Shown here: positions 1 to 9,545 of the stretch, piece after piece
Layout: each line of letters opens with the position of its first letter
How positions within the stretch are numbered: position 1 is the first letter of the stretch
NCBI GenBank assembly: GCA_948739805.1
Contig: CAPYID010000003.1
Location: 1 to 64,000 of the forward strand
Direction of reading: 5' to 3'
Length of the DNA: 64,000 nt
From: an uncultured Clostridia bacterium
Lineage (GTDB): Bacteria > Bacillota > Clostridia > TANB77 > CAG-508
Notes under the pieces: generated by a model
The model's input: the letters and a program-made list of their open reading frames with translations, nothing else
What the model was told of the DNA's origin: nothing
Database searches by the model: none
Made by a program: the position numbers and the translations under genes

Positions 1-345
1 TCTATTATTCTTTTTTGGTTTTAAATCATGTTTCTTTATGTACTTATAGAAATTAGAATATGTTCCAATGTCACTATCCTTACTGAAATATTGATATAGT
101 CCTGTTACTGTTATTCCTGGTAATTCTAATTTTTCTTTAATTTCATCTTTTAAATTGTCTAATTTAGATTTTCTAACTATTTTAATATTTTCTCTACAAT
201 ATCCATTATTATATTTTTCAATTGTTCTTCTATCTATTTTATATATTCTTGATAATTCTGAATAATTTGGCTTTATATTTAATGTTTTCATTATTAACAA
301 CTCCTGTTTTAATTTTATTATTTTTTTCTTATATTCTTCGTTCAT
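1..345 (-). CDS. IS21-family IstA-like transposase, N-terminal part (runs off the left edge)
   Basis: The minus strand is open from an ATG at 345 to the first base of the window, giving 115 residues with no stop. The start is preceded by an AAAATGAACG context and a weak GGAGG-like stretch near 352-357. The first 50 residues contain a helix-turn-helix of the type seen at the start of IstA proteins: NYSELSRIYKIDRRTIEKY, then a basic linker, then GITVTGLYQYFSK. IstA is the DDE transposase of IS21 elements and normally sits upstream of the istB ATPase gene. The DDE core and istB would lie left of the window, so I cannot say whether the element is intact. The match rests on the N-terminal pattern only. 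Confidence 0.6.
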   Translation of the reverse strand, partial: MNEEYKKKIIKLKQELLIMKTLNIKPNYSELSRIYKIDRRTIEKYNNGYCRENIKIVRKSKLDNLKDEIKEKLELPGITVTGLYQYFSKDSDIGTYSNFYKYIKKHDLKPKKNNR

Positions 346-382
346 TTTGTTATACCTCCATAAAAAGTATAACAAAAAAGAA

Positions 383-444
383 TGTACTTTTTAGAATTTA
401 TTTCTGTACATTTTTGTACATTGTTAAATTCCATTTTTTGTACA
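383..444. repeat. Clustered TGTACA repeats, probable IS21 terminal repeat end
   Basis: TGTAC(A) occurs at 383, 405, 415 and 439. Three of the copies share the longer form ATTTyTGTACATT. IS21 elements carry several short repeats inside each end, and the terminal bases are typically TGT/ACA. The cluster lies just upstream of the IstA-like start, where that end should be. The exact terminus (about 444) is an inference. Confidence 0.45.
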
Positions 445-1200
445 TTCTTATTTTATCATTAACACTAAAAGAAAAAGAAGAGAATTTTCTTCTCTTCCAT
501 ACTATTATTATAAATGTTTAAACTTTAAAAACAATGAAATCATTTTGAAGTGTTTTTGAAATATATAGTATCTCCTTTTTCCTTAATTTGATGCTTACGC
601 AGGAAAGTGTTAATAAGAAACACCTAAAACACTTAAAAGGTCAAGCCTTTTAGATTATTAAATTCGATTTTTTGTATTAAGATTTTAATAAATGTACCTG
701 TCGCGGGAATTTTTACTTACTTTCTTATAAGTATTCATTTCTTTCTATTATCTTCATGAAATTTTATCTCTTCTCTGTTTATTGAACTTTTTTGCCATAT
801 ATGTCACTTTTGTTCAATCAATAATATTACTATTTATATGCATTAGATATGAATTTATTATTTATAATTATGTAGTATTAAAATTTGTAGCATTTTTTGT
901 TGTTTTGTGTATTATTTCAGTGTTCTATTGTCTCTTCGGGTTATGAGAATTTAATTAGGATTTTTGAGAAATTTTGTTAACTTGAGTTTTTATTGGTTTT
1001 AATAGGGTTATGGCAAATTGGTGTAATTATGAATTAGGTTAAATTTTGTACTTTTTTGCAACGATTGTCCCCAATTTGTCCCCAATTTTTTGAGGCATCT
1101 AACACATGAATTTTCAGTATATTTTTAAGTTTGTATTTGCAAGTTTTATTGTGTTTTGATGTGTTAAATTTTAAAATTTATAAAAATGGAGGTTTTAACA
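445..1200. other. Gene-poor 0.75-kb stretch of the island
   Basis: I see no convincing gene here. A small hairpin, AAAAGG-tcaag-CCTTTT, lies at about 637-653. A tandem TGTCCCCAATTT pair lies at 1066-1088. The minus strand at 1039-1098 reads a 19-residue tail described separately. The remainder is AT-rich spacer consistent with degraded mobile DNA. Confidence 0.4.
1039..1098 (-). pseudogene. Possible 3' remnant of a tyrosine integrase
   Basis: A short minus-strand reading ends ...KIGDKLGTIVAKKYKI and stop. Tails of the form GDKxGT are frequent at the C-termini of phage-type tyrosine integrases, and the gene just to the right resembles small phage or ICE proteins. Upstream codons in this frame are interrupted by stops, so at most the very end of such a gene survives. 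The call is weak. Confidence 0.2.
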
Positions 1201-1434
1201 ATGAAAATTTGTGATATTTTAAAAGATGAAGAAAATGAAAATTTATTAAAAAAATGGTTAGAATTTAGAGAGGAAGATTTATGTCATATGGATGAAGATG
1301 ATAAAAGATATTTAATCAATTTTGATGATTATTCTCAGAAGATTCTAAATAACGTTACTGGAGAAAGTTATAAGTACTATATGACTGGATTTAGTGATGC
1401 AATTAGGTTGTTAGCTGCTACTTTGAAGTTATAA
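1201..1434 (+). CDS. Small hypothetical protein, 77 aa
   Basis: The start is taken at 1201 because GGAGG at 1188-1192 is correctly spaced for it. The in-frame ATG at 1186 lies on the Shine-Dalgarno itself. The product is acidic in its N-terminal half and has no signal peptide or membrane segment. The C-terminal part, YKYYMTGFSDAIRLLAATL, forms an amphipathic helix with a GFxxAIRL pattern that recalls small prophage or ICE proteins of the DUF6809 type. That resemblance is only suggestive. The gene is alone on the plus strand between mobile-element remnants and the convergent AbiG genes, and it shares a terminator with them. The function is unknown. Confidence 0.6.
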   Translation: MKICDILKDEENENLLKKWLEFREEDLCHMDEDDKRYLINFDDYSQKILNNVTGESYKYYMTGFSDAIRLLAATLKL

Positions 1435-1441
1435 TATAAAA

Positions 1442-1486
1442 AAGTGTGAAATTAGTGAGTCTGTCAGTTTCACAAATTTCACACTT
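1442..1486. terminator. Bidirectional hairpin between convergent genes
   Basis: AAGTGTGAAATT (1442-1453) pairs perfectly with AATTTCACACTT (1475-1486). The hairpin lies between the stop of the plus-strand 77-aa gene and the stop of the minus-strand AbiGii-like gene. A-rich and T-rich flanks suit termination in both directions. Confidence 0.75.
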
Positions 1487-1497
1487 ATTAAATTAAT

Positions 1498-2700
1498 TTA
1501 TATTATCTCTGCATTTTCATATTCATGATGTCTGTTATTTTCATTTTTTGTTTTTTCATTTTCCAGTTTATCTTTACTTAAAAAGCATTTTCTAGCTATA
1601 AATGTACTATTTTTTTCATAATCATCAAATATAATTTTCATTTTATCTTTTTCTTCTAAAACATTCTTTATTTTACAATTATAAATTCTTTCCAAAACCC
1701 AAAAATGTACATTTTCACCAAAAACTTCACATTTAATCTCTCTCTCATATTCTATAAGCATTTTAGATCCTATCATTTTGTTGCATTTGTCGTAATTTTC
1801 TTTATTTTCAAAAGTTATTGAACTAACTTTTTCAGGAATTTTATATGGTTTTTCTTCAATCAATGATTTGTATAATCTTAACATTAATATATAATCATCT
1901 TTTTCATCAAATTTACAAGCATCAAATTTTTTATCAAAAATTTTTTCTACTTCTAGTACCTTTTTCCAAAAGTTAATTTTTTCATCAATAAAAATATTTT
2001 TTGGTACCTTTTTATATTTTATATCGTTTATTTCTGAATTGTCTAAAGAAATATCTCCATTTAGAAAACTTTTATAAAACTCACAAACATCTACTATCTC
2101 TTTAACATCTTTAATTCCCTCAATACTAATGCTAATATTAAAATCTACATTATCATCATTACTCATATATATTTTTATGCATATAGGTTTTTCCTCTATA
2201 GACTTTAAATATATTTTATCCATGCTCTCGTATGGCAACCTTTTTATATTAAAAGACTTTGTTATATTTCCTGCCTTAATATTTATTCTTACTGCATTTG
2301 GAAATTTCGGAGGAATTAATTCAAAAGTTTTCATTCCTTCATCAGTAATAACATTTTTTATAAAATCATTTATTTTAATTTTTGCATTATTTATTTTAAT
2401 ATTGCCATTTTCGTCTGGAATAATTTCACATCTTTTTTGAGTTCTATATAAATATTCATATAGATCTTCAAAATTATGTATTTGCTTTTTTATTTCTTCT
2501 GGAATTTCTGGTAGTCTAATTTTTGTAGTGAATTTAATTGTCTTACTATTTTTAGGAACTATTCCACATATACCATTTTCAATTTCTTTATATTCAAGTT
2601 CTTCTGGTATTTTTCTATTTAAAACGTCTAATATTTCTTTAGGAAGATTTATTTTATCTTTTTTACTATTCTTAAATGTATTATTAAAATTTGTAAACAT
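1498..2700 (-). CDS. AbiGii-like abortive-infection protein (putative toxin)
   Basis: The product is a 400-residue cytosolic protein with no signal peptide or membrane segment. It has alternating beta-rich segments and a very charged, Lys/Glu-rich C-terminal third. It begins MFTNFNNTFKNSK..., followed by INLPKEILDVLNRKIPEELEY. This opening is what I associate with the AbiGii toxin family. Lactococcal AbiG consists of abiGi followed by abiGii, and this gene starts six bases after the AbiGi-like stop (2707), so the two are probably translated together. I see no nucleotidyltransferase GSxxLR-type motif, so the toxic activity cannot be deduced. Length and gene order fit AbiGii. The assignment depends mainly on the partner gene. 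Confidence 0.55.
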   Translation of the reverse strand: MFTNFNNTFKNSKKDKINLPKEILDVLNRKIPEELEYKEIENGICGIVPKNSKTIKFTTKIRLPEIPEEIKKQIHNFEDLYEYLYRTQKRCEIIPDENGNIKINNAKIKINDFIKNVITDEGMKTFELIPPKFPNAVRINIKAGNITKSFNIKRLPYESMDKIYLKSIEEKPICIKIYMSNDDNVDFNISISIEGIKDVKEIVDVCEFYKSFLNGDISLDNSEINDIKYKKVPKNIFIDEKINFWKKVLEVEKIFDKKFDACKFDEKDDYILMLRLYKSLIEEKPYKIPEKVSSITFENKENYDKCNKMIGSKMLIEYEREIKCEVFGENVHFWVLERIYNCKIKNVLEEKDKMKIIFDDYEKNSTFIARKCFLSKDKLENEKTKNENNRHHEYENAEII

Positions 2701-2706
2701 TATTTA

Positions 2707-3510
2707 TTACCAATCCTTTCCTAAATTATTTAAAATCAATATTTTAGATATCATTCCCAATATTTGATTTCTTGTATATATATCTTTTAGTGTATAAATA
2801 TATTCAGCTAACTCAATAGCTTCCTTTTCATTTTCTACAATTATATAACTTATATCCTCTGGAGAAAATTTTAACCAATATTTTTCATTTGCTCTTAATG
2901 CTTCATTAGATATCATTTTATATGCATCTGTTAAGTATTTATCCCTTAATATTAAATCAATATTCCTTTCATCTATATGAGGTATGTATCTCCATTCTCG
3001 TTCGTCATGAAAGCAATAAAAATCTGTTCTTTCTCCATTATGCATTTGCCCAAAAATAGGTTTCATATATAATAAACTTGTGGATAAATAATTTGATACT
3101 TTTTCTTCATCTTTATTGCTATTGCTTAATGCCTCTAAAAAAGCATCTCTAAAATCTATAATTTCATTAGAATTCGGATTGACATAATGTATCGGCTCTA
3201 TGTCAACATTTTTATATGCCCATTCTTTTTTTATTCCTATTCCAAAATCTCCATACTTTTTAGCATGTAATTTTAATTTAGTTAAATTTATATCACAAAA
3301 ACATATCATTGGAAAAGCTATTCTATCACCAATTAATGTAATTTTTAAATAATTTATTATCTCATCATTATATCTTGGAATAATTGCACAATTCTTTATT
3401 ATTTCCTTTAGATAATCCATTTTTTTCATAAATTTAAATAGTGTATTAGCACTTTGCTCTGGCTCGATATATTCAGTGTCTTTAGGCTCATTTATAATAT
3501 TTTTGTCCAT
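2707..3510 (-). CDS. AbiGi-like abortive-infection protein (putative antitoxin partner)
   Basis: The product is a 267-residue soluble protein starting at an ATG with GAGGAG upstream. Features typical of AbiGi proteins are visible in order: SANTLFKFMKKMDYLKEII near residue 20, a YGDFGIGIKKEWA block near residue 88, and HDEREWRYIPH near residue 168. AbiG systems confer phage resistance in lactococci, where AbiGi is described as the antitoxin-like component and AbiGii as the toxin. Here the gene lies 20 bases downstream of an HTH-Fic gene and six bases upstream of the AbiGii-like gene, suggesting a three-gene transcript. Its place in a defence island beside a type I restriction system supports the role. 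The molecular target is unknown. Confidence 0.65.
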   Translation of the reverse strand: MDKNIINEPKDTEYIEPEQSANTLFKFMKKMDYLKEIIKNCAIIPRYNDEIINYLKITLIGDRIAFPMICFCDINLTKLKLHAKKYGDFGIGIKKEWAYKNVDIEPIHYVNPNSNEIIDFRDAFLEALSNSNKDEEKVSNYLSTSLLYMKPIFGQMHNGERTDFYCFHDEREWRYIPHIDERNIDLILRDKYLTDAYKMISNEALRANEKYWLKFSPEDISYIIVENEKEAIELAEYIYTLKDIYTRNQILGMISKILILNNLGKDW

Positions 3511-3530
3511 TATTATTCTCCTCTATCTTG

Positions 3531-4466
3531 CTAATTATTTTTTAAATAATATTTTATTAACGCTACATATTCATCTTGTGCATTTAAGCAAGTATCAATT
3601 AAATATCCTTTTTCTTTATTAGTTTGATACTGATTCAATCCTCTATAGTAAAATAATTTTTCTTTATCTAAAATAATAAATGGTACTATATTATTTTTCA
3701 AACATTCTTTAAAAGCAATTATTCTACCGATTCTTCCATTACCATCTTGAAATGGATGTATCTTCTCAAATTTTGCATGGAATTCTATTATTTCATCTAT
3801 TGTTATTTGATTTAAGGATTCATACCATTCTAATAATTTTTTCATATCCCTTTCAACATTTTTAGGATCTGTAGTTTTTAGTCCACCTACTTCATTAGGT
3901 AATTTCTTATAATCTCCAACAACAAACCAATCTCTTCTACTGTCTGACGTTCCTTCTTTTAATATTTTGTGAAATTCTTTTATCATTTTTTCTGTTAATT
4001 TTTTATCTGCTATATCTAGCATATAATCTATGATTTTAAAATGGTTAGCTGTTTCTAAAACATCATCTAAATCTGTTATTGAGTCTTTCTCTGCTAATAA
4101 TGTATTAGTCTCATAAATATATCTAGTCTGATCTTCTGTAAGTTTACTTCCCTCAATATGATTAGTATTATATGCAAATGTTATTTGAGTATTATGATAT
4201 AAATTACCCTTTAATTTCATATTTTTTTGTTCTATCAACACTTCTAAAATGTCTATTTTTGAAATATCAAAATCATCTTCTTTTAGCAACTCATCAATTG
4301 AAACATCAAATAATTCAGCTAATTTTTTTAATGATTCAATATTAGGTTCTAATGTTCCTGCTTCATATTTTGAGATTGTTGCTGCTTTTACTCCTAAAAT
4401 ATCTGCAATTTCACTTTGGGTCATATTTTTATTTTCTCTATATGATTTTATTTTTTCTCCTAACAT
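3531..4466 (-). CDS. XRE-family HTH - Fic domain protein
   Basis: The ATG at 4466 (311 aa) is preferred because AGGAGAG precedes it by about eight bases. A longer frame to 4487 has no suitable site. Residues 1-65 are an XRE helix-turn-helix (MTQSEIADILGVKAATISKYE). The Fic core motif HPFQDGNGRIGR lies near residue 235, matching HxFx[D/E]GNGR, so it is expected to AMPylate a protein target. TNHIEG near residue 101 fits the [S/T]xxxE[G/N] inhibitory helix of Fic proteins that restrain themselves in cis. The gene leads the AbiG pair and may be its regulator, an enzyme of the same system, or both. Palindromes on its own promoter suggest autoregulation. Confidence 0.85.
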   Translation of the reverse strand: MLGEKIKSYRENKNMTQSEIADILGVKAATISKYEAGTLEPNIESLKKLAELFDVSIDELLKEDDFDISKIDILEVLIEQKNMKLKGNLYHNTQITFAYNTNHIEGSKLTEDQTRYIYETNTLLAEKDSITDLDDVLETANHFKIIDYMLDIADKKLTEKMIKEFHKILKEGTSDSRRDWFVVGDYKKLPNEVGGLKTTDPKNVERDMKKLLEWYESLNQITIDEIIEFHAKFEKIHPFQDGNGRIGRIIAFKECLKNNIVPFIILDKEKLFYYRGLNQYQTNKEKGYLIDTCLNAQDEYVALIKYYLKNN

Positions 4467-4496
4467 AATAAAAACTCTCCTTTTCACTACAATAAT

Positions 4497-4565
4497 ATTA
4501 TATCATATTATTTCTAAAAAAGAAAGTTTTTATTTGTTTTTGTTTAATTATTTCCAAAATAGAAT
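4497..4565 (-). promoter_or_regulatory. Promoter and two operator-like palindromes of the Fic-AbiG operon
   Basis: On the minus strand a TATAAT box (plus 4497-4502) lies about 30 bases upstream of the Fic start. The palindrome TTTCTAAAAAAGAAA (4511-4525) overlaps the -35 position. A second related sequence, TTTCCAAAATAGAAT, lies at 4551-4565, 40 bases away. Two similar near-palindromes over a promoter are typical of XRE autorepressors, but binding is not shown. Confidence 0.5.
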
Positions 4566-4587
4566 TTTAATTTAGAAACTGTACGAT

Positions 4588-7500
4588 TTATTTAATTTTA
4601 TACTCTTCACTCTCTTCTGCGACTTTTAGATTGTTATCTCGTTCTTCGTTATCTTCATCATACTCATTTTTCATTAATCTGTAAATAACATTTCCTAAAG
4701 AATTCATAATTGCATCATAGAATTCTTTATTTTCAAACAACTTCTTATATGAAGTTGCACTTTCTTTATAACACTTTGCTGTTTTCTCACTAAATACTTT
4801 AGGAAATACTGATTTTGTAAACATATCTTCGTTATTATTTTTCGCTAAATTTTTTATTGTTTTATCTTCCATAATAGTATTCATAAGATTTTCTACAATG
4901 AGATTATCTCCATCTGTAAATTGCCCAGAATACATTTCATTTACTTTTTGAATTACTTCATCAAGTAATCTCTTTTCTGGTAACACTGCTATTTGTACTT
5001 TTGCTCCTTGTGGTTTTATCATTCCAGGTGTTTCTTCTGTTTTTCTTAATGATACACTTCCATCAAAAGTTTGCTTTAAATTATAATATGTTAATTTAAC
5101 TGTTCCTTCTAAATCTATTACATCTATTTTGTTCTTTGGTAATAATTTTTCTACATATCTTAAATACATATAAATCTTGTGTAATTCTTCATCGCCCATA
5201 TAAGCAATTTGTGTTATATATGAGTAAAATCTGTTAAAACTTTTTACTTCTCTTCTAAAACTTTCTCTTTGTTCAATATCTAATTTATTGTATAAATCTA
5301 CAGTTTCTTTAACACAACTAGTTAATTTTCCGAAATCATTTTCACTTTGTTTTCCGTTTTTCAAATACATTTTACAAAATTTTTCTACATTCTCATCATA
5401 CCATAATTTGTAACTTCTTAATATATTTAATTTATCATAGATAACATTAGGATCTGTTTCTTTTTCTAAAACTGAAACATCATAAAATGGCTTAAAAGCT
5501 TCTTGAATATCTTCTGCTTTATTTACAAAATCAATTACTAATGTATCATCCTTACCTTTGCACATTCTATTTAACCTTGATAATGTTTGTATAGTTTTTA
5601 TTCCAGACAACTTTTTGTCCACAAACATTGTGTGCAATAATGGTTCATCAAATCCTGTTTGATATTTTTCAGCAACTACTAATACATTGAATTCATCTCC
5701 ATGAAAGTATTCTTTTGTTTGGGATTCTTTTATTTTCTTGCCATCTTTAGTCTTATTCATTCCACTTTCAGTAAAAGCTTCTCCACCATCTTTAACTTCT
5801 CCTGAAAATGCTACTAAAACATCTAGGTCATCATACCCTTTTTCTTGTATATATCTTTTCATTTCAAAGAAATACCTTACTGCATGTAATCTTGATGCTG
5901 TAACAAGCATTGCTTTTCCTTTACCACCAATTTTATTTTTAGTTACTTTTCTAAATTGTTCAACTATTATTTGTGTTTTTTGTGTTATATTTATCTCATG
6001 TAAGCTTTCAAATTTTTTAATATATTTTGTAGCATAATTCTCTGGTACTTCTGGATTATCTGGTATCTTCTTTGCAATTTTGTATATTGATTCATAAGTC
6101 ATATAATTTGCTAATACATCTAATATAAATTCTTCTTCTATAGCCTGTCTCATACTATAAATGTGATATGGTCTAAAAGTTCCATCCTCCTGTTTTGTAC
6201 CAAACAACTCTAATGTTTTTCCCTTAGGTGTTGCTGTGAAAGCAAAAAATGATAAATTATTTTGCTTTCCATGTGTAGCTAATTCTTCTACTATTTTATC
6301 TTCATAATCTTTTTCATTTTCTTCTGCTAATGCCTCTAACTCTGCATATTTTTTTAATGCTTCATCTCTATCTGCTAATGCTATTTTTAGTTTTTTAGCA
6401 GAATTTCCTGTTTGACTTGAATGTGCTTCATCAACTATTACAGCAAATTTTTTTCCCACAGTATCAGAAACGTCTTTATAAATTACTGGAAATTTTTGAA
6501 GAGTGGTTATAATTATTCTTTTTCCATCATTTATAGCATCTTTTAAATCTTGTGATGTTTTATCATCATCTATTTTCACAACTACACCTTGTTGATGTTC
6601 GAATTGATATATTGTATCTTGAAGCTGTTTATCTAATACAGTTCTATCTGTTACAACTATAATAGAATTGAATATGGCATTATTATTTCTATCGTGTAGT
6701 CCTGAAAGTCTATGTGCAAGCCATGCTATAGAATTGGATTTTCCAGAACCTGCACTATGTTGAATTAAATAATTTTGTCCAACTCCACAATCTCTAACAT
6801 TCCATATTAATTTCCTTACAACATCTAATTGATGATATCTAGGAAAGATTATATTTTTCTTTTCAATCTTTTTTTCTTTACCATTTTTATGTTCTATTTC
6901 TTCTTTAACTTCTAAGTGTACAAATTTTTGAATTATTTCCATCAAAGAATCTTTTATTAATACATTTTTCCATAAATAATCTGTAGTATATCCTTCATAA
7001 TTAGTTGGATTTCCTGCTCCTCCAACATTCCCTGCCCCATTTGAACCTTGATTAAATGGTAAGTACCTTGTATTTGGTCCTGCTAATTTTGTAGTCATTT
7101 TTACATCATAATGATCAACAGCAAAATATACTATTATTCTTGAATTAAATTTAAATATCAATTCTCTAGGATCTCTATCATACATAAATTGTTTTTGTGC
7201 ATTATCTGAACTTTGTCCTGTTATTTGATTCTTTAATTCTAAAGCAACTAATGGAATACCATTTAATAATAAAACTATATCAATTGAATTTTCATTTTGA
7301 GTGGAATATTTTAATTGTCTTGTCTCATTTAAAATGTTCATATCATATAATCTTCTATCTTCTTGATTTAAGTTTGTTTCTGGTTGAAAATATGTTAATT
7401 TAAATTTATATCCCCTATCTGTTATTCCATTTCTAACAATATCTATAATTCCTCTTTGAGCAACCTCTTCATTAAATCTTTTTATAAATCTATCTTCATA

Positions 7501-7692
7501 GTCATCTGGAAAAGCATTTTTGTATCTTTCCAACTCATTCTTTTGGGAATTTTCTATAAAAGTAAATAAATCTTTTTTATTTAAAGCACATTCTCTATCA
7601 AAATCTTTAGGATATCCTTTTACATATCCTCCATCTTCTGATAATAGATAACTTTCTATATCTTGCTCAAATCTTCTTTCATTTTCTTCCAT
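4588..7692 (-). CDS. hsdR: Type I restriction enzyme, R subunit (HsdR)
   Basis: The motor and nuclease subunit of a type I restriction-modification complex, 1034 aa from the ATG at 7692, which has AAAGGAGC upstream. The N-terminal nuclease region holds the PD-(D/E)xK pattern DIVLLLNGIPLVALELKNQ near residue 155. It is followed by Walker A SAGSGKSNS near residue 325, the DEAH box VDEAHSSQ near residue 430, TATPKGKTLELFG, and a C-terminal helicase lobe with QTGFDEPLLHT and QTLSRLNR. It cuts unmodified DNA after ATP-driven translocation when bound to HsdM and HsdS. The start overlaps the end of hsdS by 14 bases. The length is normal, and I see no lesion. Confidence 0.95.
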   Translation of the reverse strand: MEENERRFEQDIESYLLSEDGGYVKGYPKDFDRECALNKKDLFTFIENSQKNELERYKNAFPDDYEDRFIKRFNEEVAQRGIIDIVRNGITDRGYKFKLTYFQPETNLNQEDRRLYDMNILNETRQLKYSTQNENSIDIVLLLNGIPLVALELKNQITGQSSDNAQKQFMYDRDPRELIFKFNSRIIVYFAVDHYDVKMTTKLAGPNTRYLPFNQGSNGAGNVGGAGNPTNYEGYTTDYLWKNVLIKDSLMEIIQKFVHLEVKEEIEHKNGKEKKIEKKNIIFPRYHQLDVVRKLIWNVRDCGVGQNYLIQHSAGSGKSNSIAWLAHRLSGLHDRNNNAIFNSIIVVTDRTVLDKQLQDTIYQFEHQQGVVVKIDDDKTSQDLKDAINDGKRIIITTLQKFPVIYKDVSDTVGKKFAVIVDEAHSSQTGNSAKKLKIALADRDEALKKYAELEALAEENEKDYEDKIVEELATHGKQNNLSFFAFTATPKGKTLELFGTKQEDGTFRPYHIYSMRQAIEEEFILDVLANYMTYESIYKIAKKIPDNPEVPENYATKYIKKFESLHEINITQKTQIIVEQFRKVTKNKIGGKGKAMLVTASRLHAVRYFFEMKRYIQEKGYDDLDVLVAFSGEVKDGGEAFTESGMNKTKDGKKIKESQTKEYFHGDEFNVLVVAEKYQTGFDEPLLHTMFVDKKLSGIKTIQTLSRLNRMCKGKDDTLVIDFVNKAEDIQEAFKPFYDVSVLEKETDPNVIYDKLNILRSYKLWYDENVEKFCKMYLKNGKQSENDFGKLTSCVKETVDLYNKLDIEQRESFRREVKSFNRFYSYITQIAYMGDEELHKIYMYLRYVEKLLPKNKIDVIDLEGTVKLTYYNLKQTFDGSVSLRKTEETPGMIKPQGAKVQIAVLPEKRLLDEVIQKVNEMYSGQFTDGDNLIVENLMNTIMEDKTIKNLAKNNNEDMFTKSVFPKVFSEKTAKCYKESATSYKKLFENKEFYDAIMNSLGNVIYRLMKNEYDEDNEERDNNLKVAEESEEYKIK

Positions 7693-9544
7693 AATTATTG
7701 CTCCTTTGAATTGTTTTCTTTCCATATCCATTTGGCATTAAATTATTATTTCTCATATATTCAAGACATTTTTTAACTTTACTTGTTTTTATGTATTTCT
7801 TTCTTTTGCTCCATGCATAAAATTCTTCTATTATTTGATTATCAGTTGGTTTTATTCCATCAATTAAAAAATCATTCCAACAATAAAACAATGTAGCAAT
7901 TATCTCACTTTCTTGTGTATCCTTATTTTTAAATAATTTTATTATTCTTGTTATCTCATTGTCATATTCTTTAAAATCTTTTTGGTATTTTTCAATGCCT
8001 TCTTTATAGTTATTATCTAGTATATAAATATCTCTCATATTATCTTTTGAAATTTTTACCCACTCTTTTTCTTTAAAGATATCATATACATTTTTCATCA
8101 TTTCTTCGCTATATGGACCTGCAGCATACTTTTCATAATCTGGTTCTTGTTTATATTTAATCATTTTTAATATTACACTCTGTATTTTATTTAATTTTAT
8201 CTTGCACATAGAGTAATTATTAGGAAGTTGCTCTATTATTCTTAACGATAACTCTGCCATTTCTGTATTATTATAATTTGTTTTTACCTCTTTTTTTCCT
8301 GTTACATATTCATAAATAAGTGATTTTTTATAGTTTTCTAATTCTTCTATTATTTTTTCTTTATTATAAATTAACTTATCGATTTCAGAACATTTTGCAT
8401 CTAAGTATTTAACAATATCTCTTCTTTCTTTTGGATCTGGCATTATTATTGTTGTTTCCTTTAATATTTTTTGTGTTATACTGAATAATTTAATTCCAGA
8501 TACTCTAGAACGTATTTGATCTCTCCAATTATCTGTAAGAAATAAATATGCTAAATATTTCATCTCATCCTTGGTTTTTGGTTTTAAAATAATTGTATGA
8601 TAACCTGCAAAAATACTAATATTCTTATCTATATATACACAATTTCCACATCCGTTTAAATCTTCTGATGTGTCTGCAAAAATAAAATCATTATATTTTA
8701 CAATAGACTGTTTATTTGAATTTATATATTTCTCAGATACATATCTGTATAGTTCTTCACTAACATTTATTCCTGTGTTGCTTTTTGAATGAATTTGCCC
8801 ATAACTTATCACTTTTTCTCCATCTTCAATTAAATCTTCCTTTGTTATTGGTAGACCTTTTCCAAATTCAAAAAATTCTTTAGTTTTATATACTTGCCAT
8901 TTTTCTGGCATTTTCTTAATCCACTCAATACCACTAACTTTCATTTTATTATTTTTATCTAAGCCTTTTGTAACAATTTTAGTAATAATTGATTGTTTAT
9001 ATTTCTTATAATCTTCAATCGTTGTTTTTGTCAGTTCTATTATCTTATCTATTTCTATAACTTTTTCATCAAGAAAATTTGCAATTTTATCCTGCTCAAT
9101 TTTTTGTGGTAGTGTTATTTTAACTTCTGCCATTTCATTATTCATAATTTTAAATCCATTAGTATCAGCTCTTTTATGATAAATAGCGATAAATTCCAAT
9201 GCATACTTTAAAAAATGTAAATTATTATCTTCCGTTTTAGGCATTAAAGTACCACACACATTAGTACAATTATACTTTCCTTCCCTTAAAAAAACAGTTC
9301 CTGCATTAGCTCCGTCTGTTGTCCATGTTAATTGACTTCTATCATAATCATATGTACTAATATACCCTAGAACACCATTATTCTTAGTTTGTGAAGAATA
9401 AACAGGGTACCCCTCATTTTCTAGTTCTATTTTTGCAATCACTCGACCACGACCAATATAAAATAAATGTTTTACTTTGGATATTCTCCAATGCTTAGGT
9501 ATCTCTCTAATCCAATCAATTCCACTATCTTTCATTTTTCTCAT
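7679..9544 (-). CDS. hsdS: Type I restriction enzyme, specificity subunit (HsdS) with C-terminal extension
   Basis: This subunit decides which DNA sequence the complex reads. The ATG at 9544 (621 aa) has AAGGAAG at the right spacing and begins one base after the hsdM stop. Two target-recognition repeats are visible: MKDSGIDWIREIPKHW...IEDYKKYKQSIITKIVTKGL (about 4-195) and MKVSGIEWIKKMPEKW...LENYKKSLIYEYVTGKK (about 202-410). Each ends in the usual coiled-coil spacer. About 210 extra residues follow, with KYAAGPYSEEM near residue 485 and a PTDNQIIEEFYAW segment. This fold-like extension occurs in some HsdS proteins and may relate to SocA/Panacea-like domains. Typical HsdS proteins are about 400 residues long. 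Confidence 0.92.
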   Translation of the reverse strand: MRKMKDSGIDWIREIPKHWRISKVKHLFYIGRGRVIAKIELENEGYPVYSSQTKNNGVLGYISTYDYDRSQLTWTTDGANAGTVFLREGKYNCTNVCGTLMPKTEDNNLHFLKYALEFIAIYHKRADTNGFKIMNNEMAEVKITLPQKIEQDKIANFLDEKVIEIDKIIELTKTTIEDYKKYKQSIITKIVTKGLDKNNKMKVSGIEWIKKMPEKWQVYKTKEFFEFGKGLPITKEDLIEDGEKVISYGQIHSKSNTGINVSEELYRYVSEKYINSNKQSIVKYNDFIFADTSEDLNGCGNCVYIDKNISIFAGYHTIILKPKTKDEMKYLAYLFLTDNWRDQIRSRVSGIKLFSITQKILKETTIIMPDPKERRDIVKYLDAKCSEIDKLIYNKEKIIEELENYKKSLIYEYVTGKKEVKTNYNNTEMAELSLRIIEQLPNNYSMCKIKLNKIQSVILKMIKYKQEPDYEKYAAGPYSEEMMKNVYDIFKEKEWVKISKDNMRDIYILDNNYKEGIEKYQKDFKEYDNEITRIIKLFKNKDTQESEIIATLFYCWNDFLIDGIKPTDNQIIEEFYAWSKRKKYIKTSKVKKCLEYMRNNNLMPNGYGKKTIQRSNNYGRK

Positions 9545-9545
9545 A

